In this document: piece by piece, positions 12,534-23,440 of the stretch
Numbering within the stretch: the stretch's first letter is position 1
Layout of the letters: every line of letters starts with the position of its first letter
NCBI GenBank assembly: GCA_001692895.1
Contig: KV748252.1
Span: 1 to 64,000 of the forward strand
Direction: 5' to 3'
DNA length: 64,000 nt
Source of the DNA: Cenococcum geophilum 1.58
Lineage: Eukaryota; Ascomycota; Dothideomycetes; Gloniales; Gloniaceae
Position numbers and translations under genes: made by a program
The notes under the pieces: generated by a model
Seen by the model: only the letters and a program-made list of their open reading frames with translations
Database searches by the model: none
What the model was told of the DNA's origin: nothing

Positions 12534-12752
12534 TGTATGATTATAGCACGTGGTACACCAAACGCGTGGTTACGCGTTTGGTGCACTAACTACTTAGGTG
12601 CTGACTAATTAGGGGGAGGCGCGTCAGTATATAGACCACGTAGTCTACCTCAATAGAATCGACAGTCACCACCATCCCAAAGAGCATACGATACTATACG
12701 TATTTCGTGCCCCGGGATATAACTCACTTGTATTATTAAGTTGATACAAACA
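12534..12752 (+). repeat. 3' LTR of the Copia at 6768
   Basis: 219 bp, about 96% identical by eye to 6768-6986, followed by the ATATA duplication. Confidence 0.93.
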
Positions 12753-13160
12753 ATATAGTTTATAAATTATATATTAAGTAAATTATATTAAAATTTAATA
12801 TAGTTAAAATATATATATTTATATTATAAATAAAGTTTTTATATAATAAATTAAGGCCATAAAATACTTTATTATAAGTAAAATTAAGTATAAAAAATAT
12901 AATTAAGCTTATTATTATATCTAAATATAAAATATAATTTTTTTTGTATAGATAAAAAGTAAGCTTCTTTATTTTATATTATAACCAACGATATTTTTTA
13001 AATTTTATTTTATAAATGCTTTTACTTTTTATATAATAAGCTATATTAAATTTTTTATATTAATTGCTATTATAGTAATTAAGTTATAAGGATTTTTAAA
13101 AAATTCTATAAATTTTTTTTCAGAACTATATNCAAGCTAACTATATATATAAGCCGGTTA
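12753..13160. other. AT-rich core of the inverted-repeat element
   Basis: Very AT-rich, no coding frame or repeat seen. It separates the Copia insertion from the right inverted-repeat arm, so it is the remaining inside of that element. Confidence 0.5.
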
Positions 13161-13491
13161 CCTATATATTAAAAAAGCTTATTTATATTATAAATATAGA
13201 TATATATAAAATCTAGCTATATAATGGCCTTATTAATAATATTATTATTAATATTAAGTTTTATTAAAAAAGTGCTTTTTTAATCTAACTTTAAGTATAT
13301 ATATTTTATAATATTTTATAATATTTTTATATAAAATTATAGTTTTAGTATTTAATAAGCTATATTTAAAATTTTATAAAATTCTATTAAAAGGTTATTA
13401 AGTTATAGGTGGTATAAAAAGGTGTATTTGGGCAAATTTTGGTGAGGAAAGACCGTGCCTTGAGTGGGAACGTGCACGGAGTGGGGAGAAC
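13161..13491 (-). repeat. Right arm of the ~330-bp inverted repeat
   Basis: Reverse complement of 6435-6763, ending CGGAGTGGGGAGAAC at the boundary with the next minisatellite. The short frames with the same translated end on opposite strands in both arms follow from this relation. Confidence 0.8.
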
Positions 13492-13690
13492 CCGTACACG
13501 AAGCTCTGCGTACAGAGGCTCTGCACGAGCTTCTGCACGAGCTTCTGCACGAAGCTCTACACGAAGCTCTACACGAAGCTCTGCGCAAAGCTCTATACGA
13601 AGCTCTACACGAAGCTCTACGTACAAAGGCTCTGCACGAGGCTCTGCGCGAAGCTCTGCGTACGGAGGCTCTACACGAAGCTCCGCATGA
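13492..13690. repeat. 12-bp minisatellite, GAAGCTCTACAC type (right block)
   Basis: Same unit and same plus-strand orientation as 6185-6430, although the adjoining arms are inverted. The simplest reading is that the inverted-repeat element inserted into an existing array. Confidence 0.85.
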
Positions 13691-13825
13691 CACACATTAC
13701 TATCGGGTCCCCGCTATATTCCCGATAGCCTACACGTGCCTCTGCCAAGTTACCCCTTAGTAGCCACCTTATTTTTTACCCTTCCTTATATCCTCCCTAC
13801 CTTAGGAGGCACTGGAACGGCAGCC

Positions 13826-14144
13826 AGTAGAGGACCGTCGCTAGAACTAGACGACCGTTGCCAGAACCAGACGACCGTTGCTAGAATGAGATGACCGTCC
13901 TGGGGCCAGACGACCGTTTAAATAACCAGCCAGCAAATACCACGAACGATTTAATTAATCGATTGAATTGAACTAGAGCTTTAATATTGGCCCGTCACCG
14001 AATCGAATTAAGGCCTTATAGGGAGGCACCCTAGACGACTACCGTTCGAATGTATAGCTAGCGAACGGCTATAGAGAACGATTCGAATCAATCAGAGCCT
14101 TCGATCAGGCCGACTCCTCCCCCAAATTAAACCAATTACTGACG

Positions 14145-14184
<40 letters not shown>

Positions 14185-14570
14185 TAGGTAGGTAGGTAGG
14201 TAGGTAGGTAGGTAGGTAGGTAGGTAAGCAGGTAGGAGAGGACCGTCGCCAGAACTAGAGACCGTCGCCAGAACCAGACGATAATCGTCCAAACGACCAG
14301 CCAGCGAACACCACGATCAATTTAATCGATCGATCGAATCGTACCAGAGCCTCGATATTATCCTGTTACTAAATCAAATAGAATCAAGGCCTCTTAGGGA
14401 GGCACCCTAGACGACTACCGTTCAAATGTATAGCCAGCGAACGCCCATAGAGAATGATTCGAATTAATACAATCAATCGCAATCGAATTAATACGATCAA
14501 TCGACCAATTGAATTAAGCAGAGCCTTTGATCGGGCCGACCTCTCCCCCGAATTACAGATACGGACAGGT
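13826..14570. repeat. Two tandem ~400-bp units, GC-balanced
   Basis: Unit 1 (about 13826-14140) and unit 2 (about 14236-14560) share AGAGGACCGTCGC, GGGAGGCACCCTAGACGAC and GAGCCTTYGATCRGGCCGAC in the same order. The last motif also occurs several times in the LTR element at 47.2-49.1 kb. Little RIP-type bias compared with the neighbours. No gene recognised. Confidence 0.75.
14145..14235. repeat. Tetranucleotide microsatellite (CAGG)n(TAGG)n
   Basis: About ten CAGG followed by about ten TAGG units between the two ~400-bp units. The C-to-T switch between the two halves is abrupt. Confidence 0.95.
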
Positions 14571-14900
14571 AGGCATAGATAAGTAGGCACGACAGGCACA
14601 GATAGGTAGGTATAGACAGGTAGGTACAGACAGGTAGGCATAGACAGGTAGGCACGAACAGGTAGGACGGTTAGACTGGCAGGACAGGCAGGTACTAGGC
14701 CTAGTTAGGAAATTAGTACACGGCCGGCAGATTATCGGGAACACCGCCAATTAACGGTTTGGAGCCTCTGCAAGAGCCTTACCCCTTATCTCCTTAATTA
14801 ATCGCTTGACGCCCGAGCAGACACAGACACAGACATAGGTGGTAGGTAGGAAGGATCGATTTAGATTATTTAAATTGCTTAAAGCATCGTGTATATAGAA
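14565..14900. repeat. GACAGGTAGGCA-type array and shared dispersed segment
   Basis: Imperfect units around GACAGGTAGGCA run to about 14,690. The next ~140 bp (ACTAGGCCTA, then AGTACACGGCCGG, then GAGCCTYTGCRAGAGC) match 48,546-48,690 in the gag-only LTR element, so this region is probably a decayed piece of that family. Confidence 0.7.
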
Positions 14901-14986
14901 TAGGGCCTAAAATTAACCTNATTTATATATTTTAACTGCTATAAATACCGGAGTATTAATATACCTTATTTTGAAATCTAGAATTT

Positions 14987-15206
14987 TAATTATCCTAATT
15001 ATCCTAATTGTCCTAATTGTCCTAATTGTCCTGATGGTCCTGATGGTCCTGGAGGTCCGTTTGGTCCGTTTGGTCCGGGCGGCCTCCTAATAGGCTCCTG
15101 ACAGGAAACCGAGTGTAAGGGTCTCCTAGAGATCCTGGCAGCCCTAACAGGAGCTGTTAGGAGCCTATTAGTACTGTCAGGAGGCATGAACATTTTCCTG
15201 ATGTAG
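14987..15206. repeat. 9-bp minisatellite GTCCTAATT and CTCCTGACAGG block
   Basis: Begins with 9-bp units (TCCTAATTG, then TCCTGATGG, then TCCGTTTGG) and passes into CTCCTAATAGGCTCCTGACAGG motifs like those at 5905-6150 in the same orientation. It ends where repeat X resumes. Confidence 0.8.
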
Positions 15207-15930
15207 AAGGTTATATTTTTAAGTAAAAGCGGCTTACCTAATAATATAGGGCCTAGTAATTCCGAGATTTGCTTAGGAGTAAATATAGGTGCTAGCGTTA
15301 TTATGGGTTTAAATTTAGTTTAAGTCTAACTTCTAGGTTTTAACTTATTTTACTATTTTATAGCATTAGTTCTTTAAGATATTATTAAAGCAATAATAGT
15401 ATCTTTAGACTAGCTTTCTAAAACACCTTCCCTCTTAGGTAAATTGCTAAGAACCTTTTAAATAAAGTTATTATATAGTACTTTATCTCTAGCGGTATAA
15501 AACGCGACTTTATTAAGCCTAGCCTTTACTATACCATCCAAGATTGTCTTCTTAATTTCCTTAAGGCGATAAGCATTAATTTTCCATCCATTTATAATAT
15601 CTGAGTCCTTTATAGTAATGCGTAAAGATACTAAGATAGGATAAAGAAGAAGTAGAGCGTTATTATATAAGAGCGGAAGAATCTAGTTAGTATTTAGTAA
15701 AAGTACAAGTCTAAAGTAGGTAGGTAAGACAAACTAATTATAAGAATTAATTAACTAAGTAGATTACCGTAGTTTTGGGGTATAAGTTACAGCTTAAAGC
15801 TGCAATTAGCGGTTAAATAAATAAATTAACTAATTAATATCGCGTAGAGGTACCATGCGAGAGTTAGTTAAGGTAGTAGAGGTAAAGAGTTAGGCGAAGT
15901 GGATATTAAAGTTAAGTACTCCCGTAGTAA
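15207..15930 (-). pseudogene. Repeat X, copy 1, main part
   Basis: About 720 bp matching 23,583-24,320. The minus strand has long coding-like stretches interrupted mainly by TAG/TAA in RIP context, including a readable K-A-R-L-N-K-V-A-F-Y-T-A-R at about 15,490-15,530. I do not recognise the family. Copy 1 is split from its distal end (5709-5860) by 9.3 kb of inserted repeats. Confidence 0.6.
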
Positions 15931-17225
15931 CACTAGTAGGTAAATTACCGCCATCTAATGCTTATTAATGGTAAGGTAAATTAAGAAGTTCTAGTAAATA
16001 TGCAGAATGCCAAGTCTAGCGGCATTTTATAGTAGATTGCCTTAGGTAGTATAAGTCTTATATAGTTATAATCTTTAGGATTTAAGAACTAAACCAACTT
16101 ATTAGTTTATTAAACTTTGTAAATCCTACCTAATCTACTAATATAAAAAGATAATAACTTAGCTAAGTATAGAATTTACGTATTATTTTTAATTATTTTA
16201 TAATAGAAGACTAGGTAAAGCTAATTAAGCCTTTACTATAGCCTCCTAGCCGTCGAAAACGGACTCTACACCTATACGTGGTGACGGCTACGAACCTAAG
16301 TCTTTAAAGTTTAGACTCAGAGCTAACGCAGAGACGTTGTATAGCGTGCGATACGACCTAGTGGTGGTAGTGGGTATTATAGGCGGTGGTAAAAAGTTTT
16401 TATATAGGATGGTAAGATCTCGAAAACTACTACTAAGTACCCCTTACGAATAACAGCAACACTATTCTCCTATTAAGGCACCTATACGATCTAACATAAA
16501 TGCGCGGCATTTAATAACATCCCCCGACCCCTAGTAGAGAGCATTAACAACCTCTTACGTTAACGAACGAGCGATTGTAAACGAACGAGCAACGAGCAAA
16601 TATACGGCCCCTCCTAACCCCTAGGGCGATCGCCCGCGGAGCATACGGTTACTTACCATTAACTATTAAATACTACCTAGCAGCCTGGATAATACCGTAC
16701 GGTTTTCCTGTCTCCTTTTAAGGAGTGGTAACCTTTAGCGAGGGCCTAGTAACTGGGGCCTAGGTATAAAAGATACTTAGGCACACACGTCCCGCTCGCC
16801 TTTTAGTATAGTAGTAGTTTATAAATAAATCCCCCTTACGCCTTTAATAGGCCTTAGGGGGGGGAAGGCATGGCGTATATAGCAATGGTTAATAAGAGAT
16901 AGTATATAGGGGGTGGTTAAAATACGGAACATAACCATAAGTGTATAGCAATCGAACGGTAAGGCCTAGCTAGGACGTAGTGAACCCTAGCTGGGATAAG
17001 CTAGAGAAGGAAGTAGTGGTTCCTAAGGAGTTTAAACATCTAAGGAGGATAGGACGTAGCCGTAGGCCTATAGGGCCGCCGCTATAGACGGACATAGCAA
17101 ACTAGGGTTTTTTATCCTACTAAGGTGGCTTATAGGGTTTTTCCTCCCCTAAACTGCAGGGTTTTCTTCCTGTAAATTATAAGTTTTCCCCCTGTAACGG
17201 AGTAGTCTGCGTGGGCCTAGATAGG
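15931..17225. other. Unassigned spacer with promoter-like segment
   Basis: 15,931-16,240 is AT-rich with weak similarity to the sequence beyond repeat X copy 2. 16,240-17,225 is less AT-rich and has a TATA-like GGTATAAAAG at about 16,770 and three or four imperfect TAGGGTTTTTCCT motifs at about 17,105-17,200. It could be an LTR or element end, but no partner copy exists in the window. Confidence 0.35.
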
Positions 17226-17229
17226 ATCC

Positions 17230-18060
17230 GTATTAGACGTTAATTAAGAATTACTACTACTATAGCCTCCTTTAAGCACTCCTTCCGCCTTTAATTAACC
17301 CTCTATTAAACAGCCGCTGGTTAAACCGTTTAACTACTTATAGCGCTTAATACACCTTATTTAGCGTATATAGTACGTCCTCCCTTATAACCTTAAGCTG
17401 GTCCTTTACCAAAAGCGCTTAAAATATTACCTTTCTCTAACTCACATTATTATGCGCTTTGGTTAGTTGCGAATATAATTTTATAACCTTAAAGATGGTC
17501 CTACTTTATTACTTAGGCGTCCCGAATTAGATTAACGATAGATATATTTTAAGCCTTTTTAGCTTTTTAAAGTTCCTTAATTTCTATCTTTAAACTCTTA
17601 ATATTCTGGTAATTAGCGGGTAATATAGTTTATAAAGCATCCTACCCCTCCTTTATGCAACTAATTGTCTAACCTATAATATTAAAAAGGTCCCTCTTTT
17701 ATGGGTTTCTAGCTTTTATAACAGCTATCTCCGTAGCGCTATTTTTATTTAACTTGGTTCTCTCTAGATTATATATAGCGGTATTTCTAGCGGCCAGTAG
17801 GACAGAATAGGTTAGTGGAGGCTTTTTAACAGGTAGCTAAGCTATCTTTATAGCTTTAGCTACCTTACTGTTCTTCTCCTACTTAATTAGAAACCCTCTA
17901 ATCTCCTTTTAGTAACTATCCACCACTTTCTTCTTTTACGGCTTTAGAGCTAGCTTAGTAGTCTTATCTCTATTCTTTAGTAATGCCTTTTTAATATAGG
18001 GACGCTTAGTACGCTTAGCTAGGGTAGCTATATACCTAGGGTTTTTATTTATCTATAATA
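17230..18060 (-). pseudogene. Unrecognised minus-strand coding relic
   Basis: On the minus strand the region reads as lysine-rich coding sequence with stops almost only where glutamine would sit. Visible pieces include K-K-P-P-L-T-Y-S-V-L-L-A-A-R-N-T-A at about 17,780-17,835 and I-K-S-L-K-I-E-I-K-E-L near 17,585, the latter coiled-coil-like. It could be the C-terminal half of a transposon protein (a LINE ORF1 or a pogo-type tail come to mind), but no catalytic motif decides this. Confidence 0.45.
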
Positions 18061-18099
18061 ACTAATTAGCGTAAAATATCTATAACTCCTTATTAGCAT

Positions 18100-21000
18100 A
18101 TATACTATTATAATGTTTACTTTAAAAATAGGTTAAAGGCTAGTATATAGTTAAGTTAAGGGGAAATTGGTTCTAATGCAGAGAATAGGTAATAGATAGA
18201 TGGATAGTGTTTAGTAGTAAGATCTAAGAGGGAAGCTTATTCTTATTAACGTTAAGAACGCGTATAAAGTAGATAAGTGGTAGTAATTTAGGGGAAGACT
18301 TTAATAGAGGATTTTTCTATATAATCGGCAGCTAGTTAATAGAGGAAGGGTAGAAACCTATAGTTATACTATTATATATTACGACTTTTTGCCTAACTTC
18401 CTTAAATATATATATATAGGTAGTGGCCTTTTATAGCATTTTACCGGCATTATAAGTTAACGCGTTTTAGTAAGGCTTACTAATAAAATCACGCTAGCTA
18501 GGGTACCTATAGCATGCTAACTTAGGTAGAAGCGCCTAAAGCGCCTAATATTAAATGTCTTTTTTACTAGACAAAGGGATATAGGGCTTAAAGCTCCTTA
18601 CTATTTGCTTATAAATCGCCTCTATATTATAACTTTTCGATCTATATACCTTTTAGTATTACCCGTTTTATAATTAGTAGCGGCTACTACTATAGCTTAT
18701 ATAAATCTATAATTAAGTTAATTATTTAGTAAGGCTCTAGAATAAGGCTCTAGATTTAACTTCGTATATTAATATATAATTAACGTTAATAAGTAATTTA
18801 AAAGAGCCCCTTTACTACTAGGCCTTTACCGTAACTCCCTACTTTAGTATAGTAATGGAGCCTCCTCCTTAACTAACGTCCTCTCTGTAATTAGCGTTTC
18901 CTATATCTTTACCTACCTCCTATATAAACCCCCTAGAAATAAGCTTATCGCGATTACGAAGGTTAAGATAATAATATTATATAAGGCATCTAAACATAAC
19001 TATAGTATCGCGATTGGGGTATATGGAGTCGCCATATTATAAGAAGTCGTCACTTTAGCGCGTATACGAAAGCTCTAGATTAAAATAGAACATGGAACGG
19101 GAGCTTAAAGCTATATATTAAAATGGTGCTAAGAACCTTATTTTAACTACTATAATCTAAAATAAGCCGTATACTGGTATAAAGAGAATAGTAATAGAAT
19201 AAGTAGGTGTTTTAAATTCTATAGCTAATATACCCCTTAATAAATACTAAATTAATAGCAGAGCTTTAGGAGTTACTAATTAGCCTTATATTAAGTACGG
19301 AGTCACTAATAATCTATTCTTCCTTAGCCGCATTTTAAATTAGGTATAGATCTAGAGCTCTAAGAGCTATATTAACTTTATATTCACTCCGCTCCACTAA
19401 TTATAACTCTAGCCAGGAGCTCTAATCTAATAAGATTACTGCCTTAAAGAGCAAACTAGTAGACTTCAATCACTAAGCGCGAAATTGCTGTATATTGCCT
19501 AGTACATTACCTAGTTCCTTAAGTGGCAAGCTAGTAAACTTCCATTACTAAGCGAGAAATTGCTATATATTGCCTAGTATATTACCTAGTTCCTTAAGCG
19601 GTAAGCTAGTAGACTTCTATTACTAAGCGCGAAATTGCCGTATATTGCCTAGTATATCGCCTAGTTCCTTAAGCGGCAAGCTAGCGGACTTCTATTACTA
19701 AACGCGAAATTGCCGCATATTGCCTAGCACATCGCCTAGTTCCTTAAGCGGTAAGCTAGCAGACTTCCATTACTAAGCATAAAGTTGCCGTATATTACTA
19801 AGTATATTGCCTAATTCTTTAAATTATATGCTAGTAAGCGTCGCCTATTAGTAGAGTATTTTAATATATTAGCTCGTATATTACCCGGTTTCTGCGTTAT
19901 AAGCCAATAAACTTATTAATAGAGCACTACAATATATCGCCTGGCGTATTACTTAGGTCTTTAAATAGCAAACTAGTAGTTATTGCTTATTAATAGAGCA
20001 CTATAATATATCTAATTATATATTGCTTAGTTCCTACATTATAAGCTAGTAGCTCCTCTTATAAGCAGAGTATTCTAAATATTAGCTCGTATATTACCCG
20101 GTTCCCGCGTTATAAGCTAGCGGCTTCTTTTATTAACAGAGCACTACGATATATTACTCGCGCATTACCTAGTTCCTTAAATAGCAAAATAGTACACTTC
20201 TCTTATTAATAAAAGAATTGCGGCATATTACTAATATATCGCCTAGTTCCATAAAAAATAACTTAGCATATGCCTTCCATTAGCCGTAAGACTGCGGCAC
20301 ATCGCTAAGTACATTACTTAATTTTATAAAAAAAACAATCTAGCATTTTTCTTTTACTAACCTTAAGACTGCGGAATACTGCTTACTATATTACCTAATT
20401 CTAAAAATAATAGTCTATTATACTTCTTCTACTAGAGAAGAATTTAGGGCAAACTACCTAGCATATTACCTAATTCCGCGCTAAAAGGATTAAAAATACA
20501 TTGCTACTATAATCTATAACATTTACATTAGCTACTTCTTTAAATTTCTTAGCTTATTTATATCTACGTCTAGTCTCTTATTAGCGGCGTTTTTCTTAAA
20601 CTTAAGCTTATTTAGAATTCCACTTTCAATACAAAAAGCTATTAATAGTAACACCCTCCGTAATAGCCTTTGGAAATAATAAGAGAATTTATAGTCTATT
20701 AACTGCTTCTACGAGTTATAGATTATATAGTCCTTTTACTTTAGTAATATTCCTCTAGAGAGGTATATAACGGCATCCTTACTATATTTAGCAACTAAGG
20801 CCTAAAATAAGTATTAGCTTAGAGTTCTAGTTAAGCATACTACTATTAGGAGGTAAAAAGACAGAGTATTTTGCCACTTACTGCTATATATACCGCCCTA
20901 ATAATTAAAAAATTAGTACTAATAAAAAATTTACTACAATAGCCTTTAACATATAGTACTGCTATAACTTCTTTATAGATAGCTAAAGCGTCTTAAACTT

Positions 21001-23440
21001 CGCGTCGCTATAAAGAATTTCCTTATTCTAACCCAAGATACTTCTAATAGGATTTTTAACTGTGTTAGCGTGGTATTAAACTAGATGTTTATTTTTATTA
21101 TTATCTAGAAGATCCTTATTAAATCTATCCTTTTATAAAAGTAACCCGGGCGTTATTACTATATTATAGCATATAAAGTAGCTGCTTAAGGAGCCGCTGG
21201 CCATTTATACCAGTTTTTCCCCAATAGAAGAACTATCTTCTCTCTACTCAACCATTTTCTGCTAGAGTACCTCTTCTATTTTTAACACTATTGCACTTTC
21301 TATGCTATATAGGAATTAAGTTCTTTAGTTTTATAATTACACTTTATATATTAAATTTGGACCTTATCTAGGACAGCTTTTAGTTTTTAGTTATCAAAGC
21401 TAATAATATCCCAGTTACGGCGAATAAGAAAATTTATAAAAATTAGGCCACTAACCTTAACCGATTCTTTATATATCGCAAACTGCAAGGCACTTTTAGG
21501 GTTACTCCTTCCCTACTTTAAAAATTAGGTCTATAGTTTAGCTATTTTATTAACTTCCGCGGATATACATTTTCTAAAAATACTAGGGCCAGCTTAAGCA
21601 GTTACCCAATCTGTATCTTTAAGGGGGCTTATAATAAACTAGCATATATCCATAACACTATTCTCTATTACTGTACTAGAAATAGCCTAGGTAAAGAATC
21701 TTAGGTATAGCAGTACTACTTTTTTTTTAAGAATAAAGGAATTGGTTAATATAAGTTTCTTAATTTTTATTATTATAAAACTCATCCCATAAGATTCTAC
21801 TAAAGGGCGTAGCTATAACGGTCTGTATACCTCTATAGGGGGCTATTAGAGAACTATAAATAGGGCGTTTTCTTTTTACCTATAAGAGTCTAACTATTAT
21901 CTATCGCATCGTAATCTAACTAGTCCCCTAAAGTCCCCATTTAAAGGCATTCCTAAGGGTTTAATTACGCCATTCCTTTAGACACACCTTTTATCTTATA
22001 GTATATTGCAAACTATAGTAGCGTCTGCTCTTTTATTATAAGCATAGAGTCCTTAAATAATAAGATGTAATTATCTAGTAATTATACTTAGAATTGCAAT
22101 AACTAGATTTAAACTATGCTGTCTTCGCATTATAGATATAGCGTTTTAATTTATATATAAGTATAGAAAAGGCATCTTATCCTGGCTAGGACACTTAGCG
22201 TCTTTAGCTTAGTTATCCTTTTATAGATACTAATTCGCATTCCTAGCCGCTTAATTAGCAGCTACTTTATCTAGGTTTATAGTATAGCGGTAACTAAGGA
22301 TAATAGTTAAGTACGTAATTACGGTTTTTCCGATTCCTATACTATTAGCAAAAACACTACTATTTAGTTGCGTGCGCTCCTAGTAGAACATCTTAAATAC
22401 GCTATATAGCTAGTACGGAAACGCCCTAAACTTTAGATTTAGACCCTATTTACTCAGAACGGCGACCGTATTATTTACTAAGACGGCCTTTTTAGGAACT
22501 TTGTATAGCTTAGCCGAAGGTTTATATATCCACTACACTATTTAATAAACCCTGCCTCCTGCTTTGGCTATAGCCGCCTTTTAAAATATAAAAAGAGCTA
22601 ATATTAGTCTAATTTAAGATATACTCTATATAACTATATACTTATACCTTTACGTAATAGGCATTATAGCCTATATCTCCTTAGCTTAGGTTATATTATC
22701 CTTAAGCGCACCCTTATAAGGTATCTTAGATTATATTAGTTTCTATAGTTTTACTAAGAAAAGCTTTTATAAATATAGAGTTTAATTATTATATAGGGTC
22801 TGAGCTAATTAGGGATATAAAGCAGTTTTGCTCTAAGGAGTATTGCGATTATCCTTACCGTGCTCTATATTGTCGGGATTATCTATAGGCTAGATAACTA
22901 GATTATTACGGCTATTCCTAATAGCTTACCGTAGTTTACTGTAGTTTGCCCATAGATGCCTCTAGTAGGTTACTCCCTTTTATAATTATATTTCTTTAGA
23001 CTTAATAAACTTAGAATGCCGCTATATATTAATAAGATAGACAAAGCATCTCTTATTCTCTCTATCTTTATTAATAAACTTAACATCTAAGTGCTTGCGG
23101 ATCGGCTTAGGCGTAATCTTCTACCGTTTCTTAAGTGCGGCCTTAGTACGCAAATACTAGTAGTTAGAGTATCGGCAATACTAGGAGGGTTTATACCTTA
23201 CTTATTTAGTAATTAGTACGGTACTTTTACAATTAAATACTTAGCTGTAATTATTAGCATATAGATAGCTAAATATTGTTAAAGGGACTTATAAACTATA
23301 CTCTTAAGTAGAAATTCCACTCTGCTCCTATTATATAGCATATACTACTAAAACACGGCTTATAATAGCCCTTACTAGGTAATATAAACCTCCTTATTAG
23401 TAACCACGTTAAGCTAGGTAATTTTATCCTTATCTAAGAC
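18100..23440 (-). pseudogene. SNF2-like helicase/ATPase relic
   Basis: A long decayed minus-strand gene. At 22323-22337 it reads G-I-G-K-T-V-I after V-F-A-N-S, matching the Walker A region of SNF2 ATPases (L-A-D-x-M-G-L-G-K-T), and about 25 residues upstream lies P-Y-x-L-Y-S-V-F as in the SNF2 Q-motif region. W-D-E-F at 21778-21789 could be motif II but lies in another frame, so at least one frameshift separates them. Downstream, at 19,440-20,480, sits a 75-bp repeat array. Stops in RIP context occur throughout. SNF2-like genes occur both as host DNA-repair or chromatin genes and as cargo in large fungal mobile elements; flanking copies of repeat X favour the latter. Ends are approximate. Confidence 0.55.
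19440..20480. repeat. 75-bp tandem array, about 14 units
   Basis: The CTAGT/CTAGC mark recurs at 19456, 19531, 19606, 19681 and 19756, exactly 75 bp apart, within units containing GCGAAATTGC and CCTAGTTCCTTAAG. Units beyond 19,830 are more degenerate. 75 bp is 25 codons. On the minus strand a unit reads L-K-E-L-G-D-I-L-G-N-I-R-Q-F-R-A in one frame, so it may have been a leucine-rich repeat at the end of the SNF2-like gene (inference). Confidence 0.85.

Larger units (their letters stand above)
6768..12752 (+). mobile_element. Ty1/Copia LTR retrotransposon fossil
   Basis: A 5,985-bp element with 219-bp LTRs and an ATATA duplication (6763-6767, 12753-12757), inserted in the inverted-repeat element. 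Order of parts is Copia-type: gag from about 7414; a zinc knuckle beginning C-F-V-C-G-K-E-G at 8798; integrase with an HHCC-like finger at about 9640-9790 (Y-C-S-F-C-Q-K-Y visible); RT about 10,840-11,560; RNase H about 11,880-12,330, ending in N-P-A-D-A-M-T-K. It looks full length but is broken at dozens of places in a RIP pattern. The LTRs differ at about nine sites, all transitions, so age cannot be dated by a clock; relatively recent by position. Confidence 0.93.

Noticed and set aside
12196-12540. Independent 114-codon gene
   Set aside because: Its first part is the end of the Copia RNase H (N-P-A-D-A-M-T-K); the rest is leader into the 3' LTR.
13387-13760. Four overlapping 80-100 codon frames
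   Set aside because: Same cause: 12-bp repeats plus the inverted-repeat arm. The translated end also appears at 6440-6540 only because the arms are inverted copies.
155-14920. Single undetermined bases (N) as a biological signal
   Set aside because: About ten isolated Ns occur only in the first 15 kb, in repeats; best explained by unresolved consensus among repeat copies.
19440-20480. CRISPR array
   Set aside because: Units are contiguous 75-bp tandem copies without unique spacers, no cas genes, and the context is eukaryotic.
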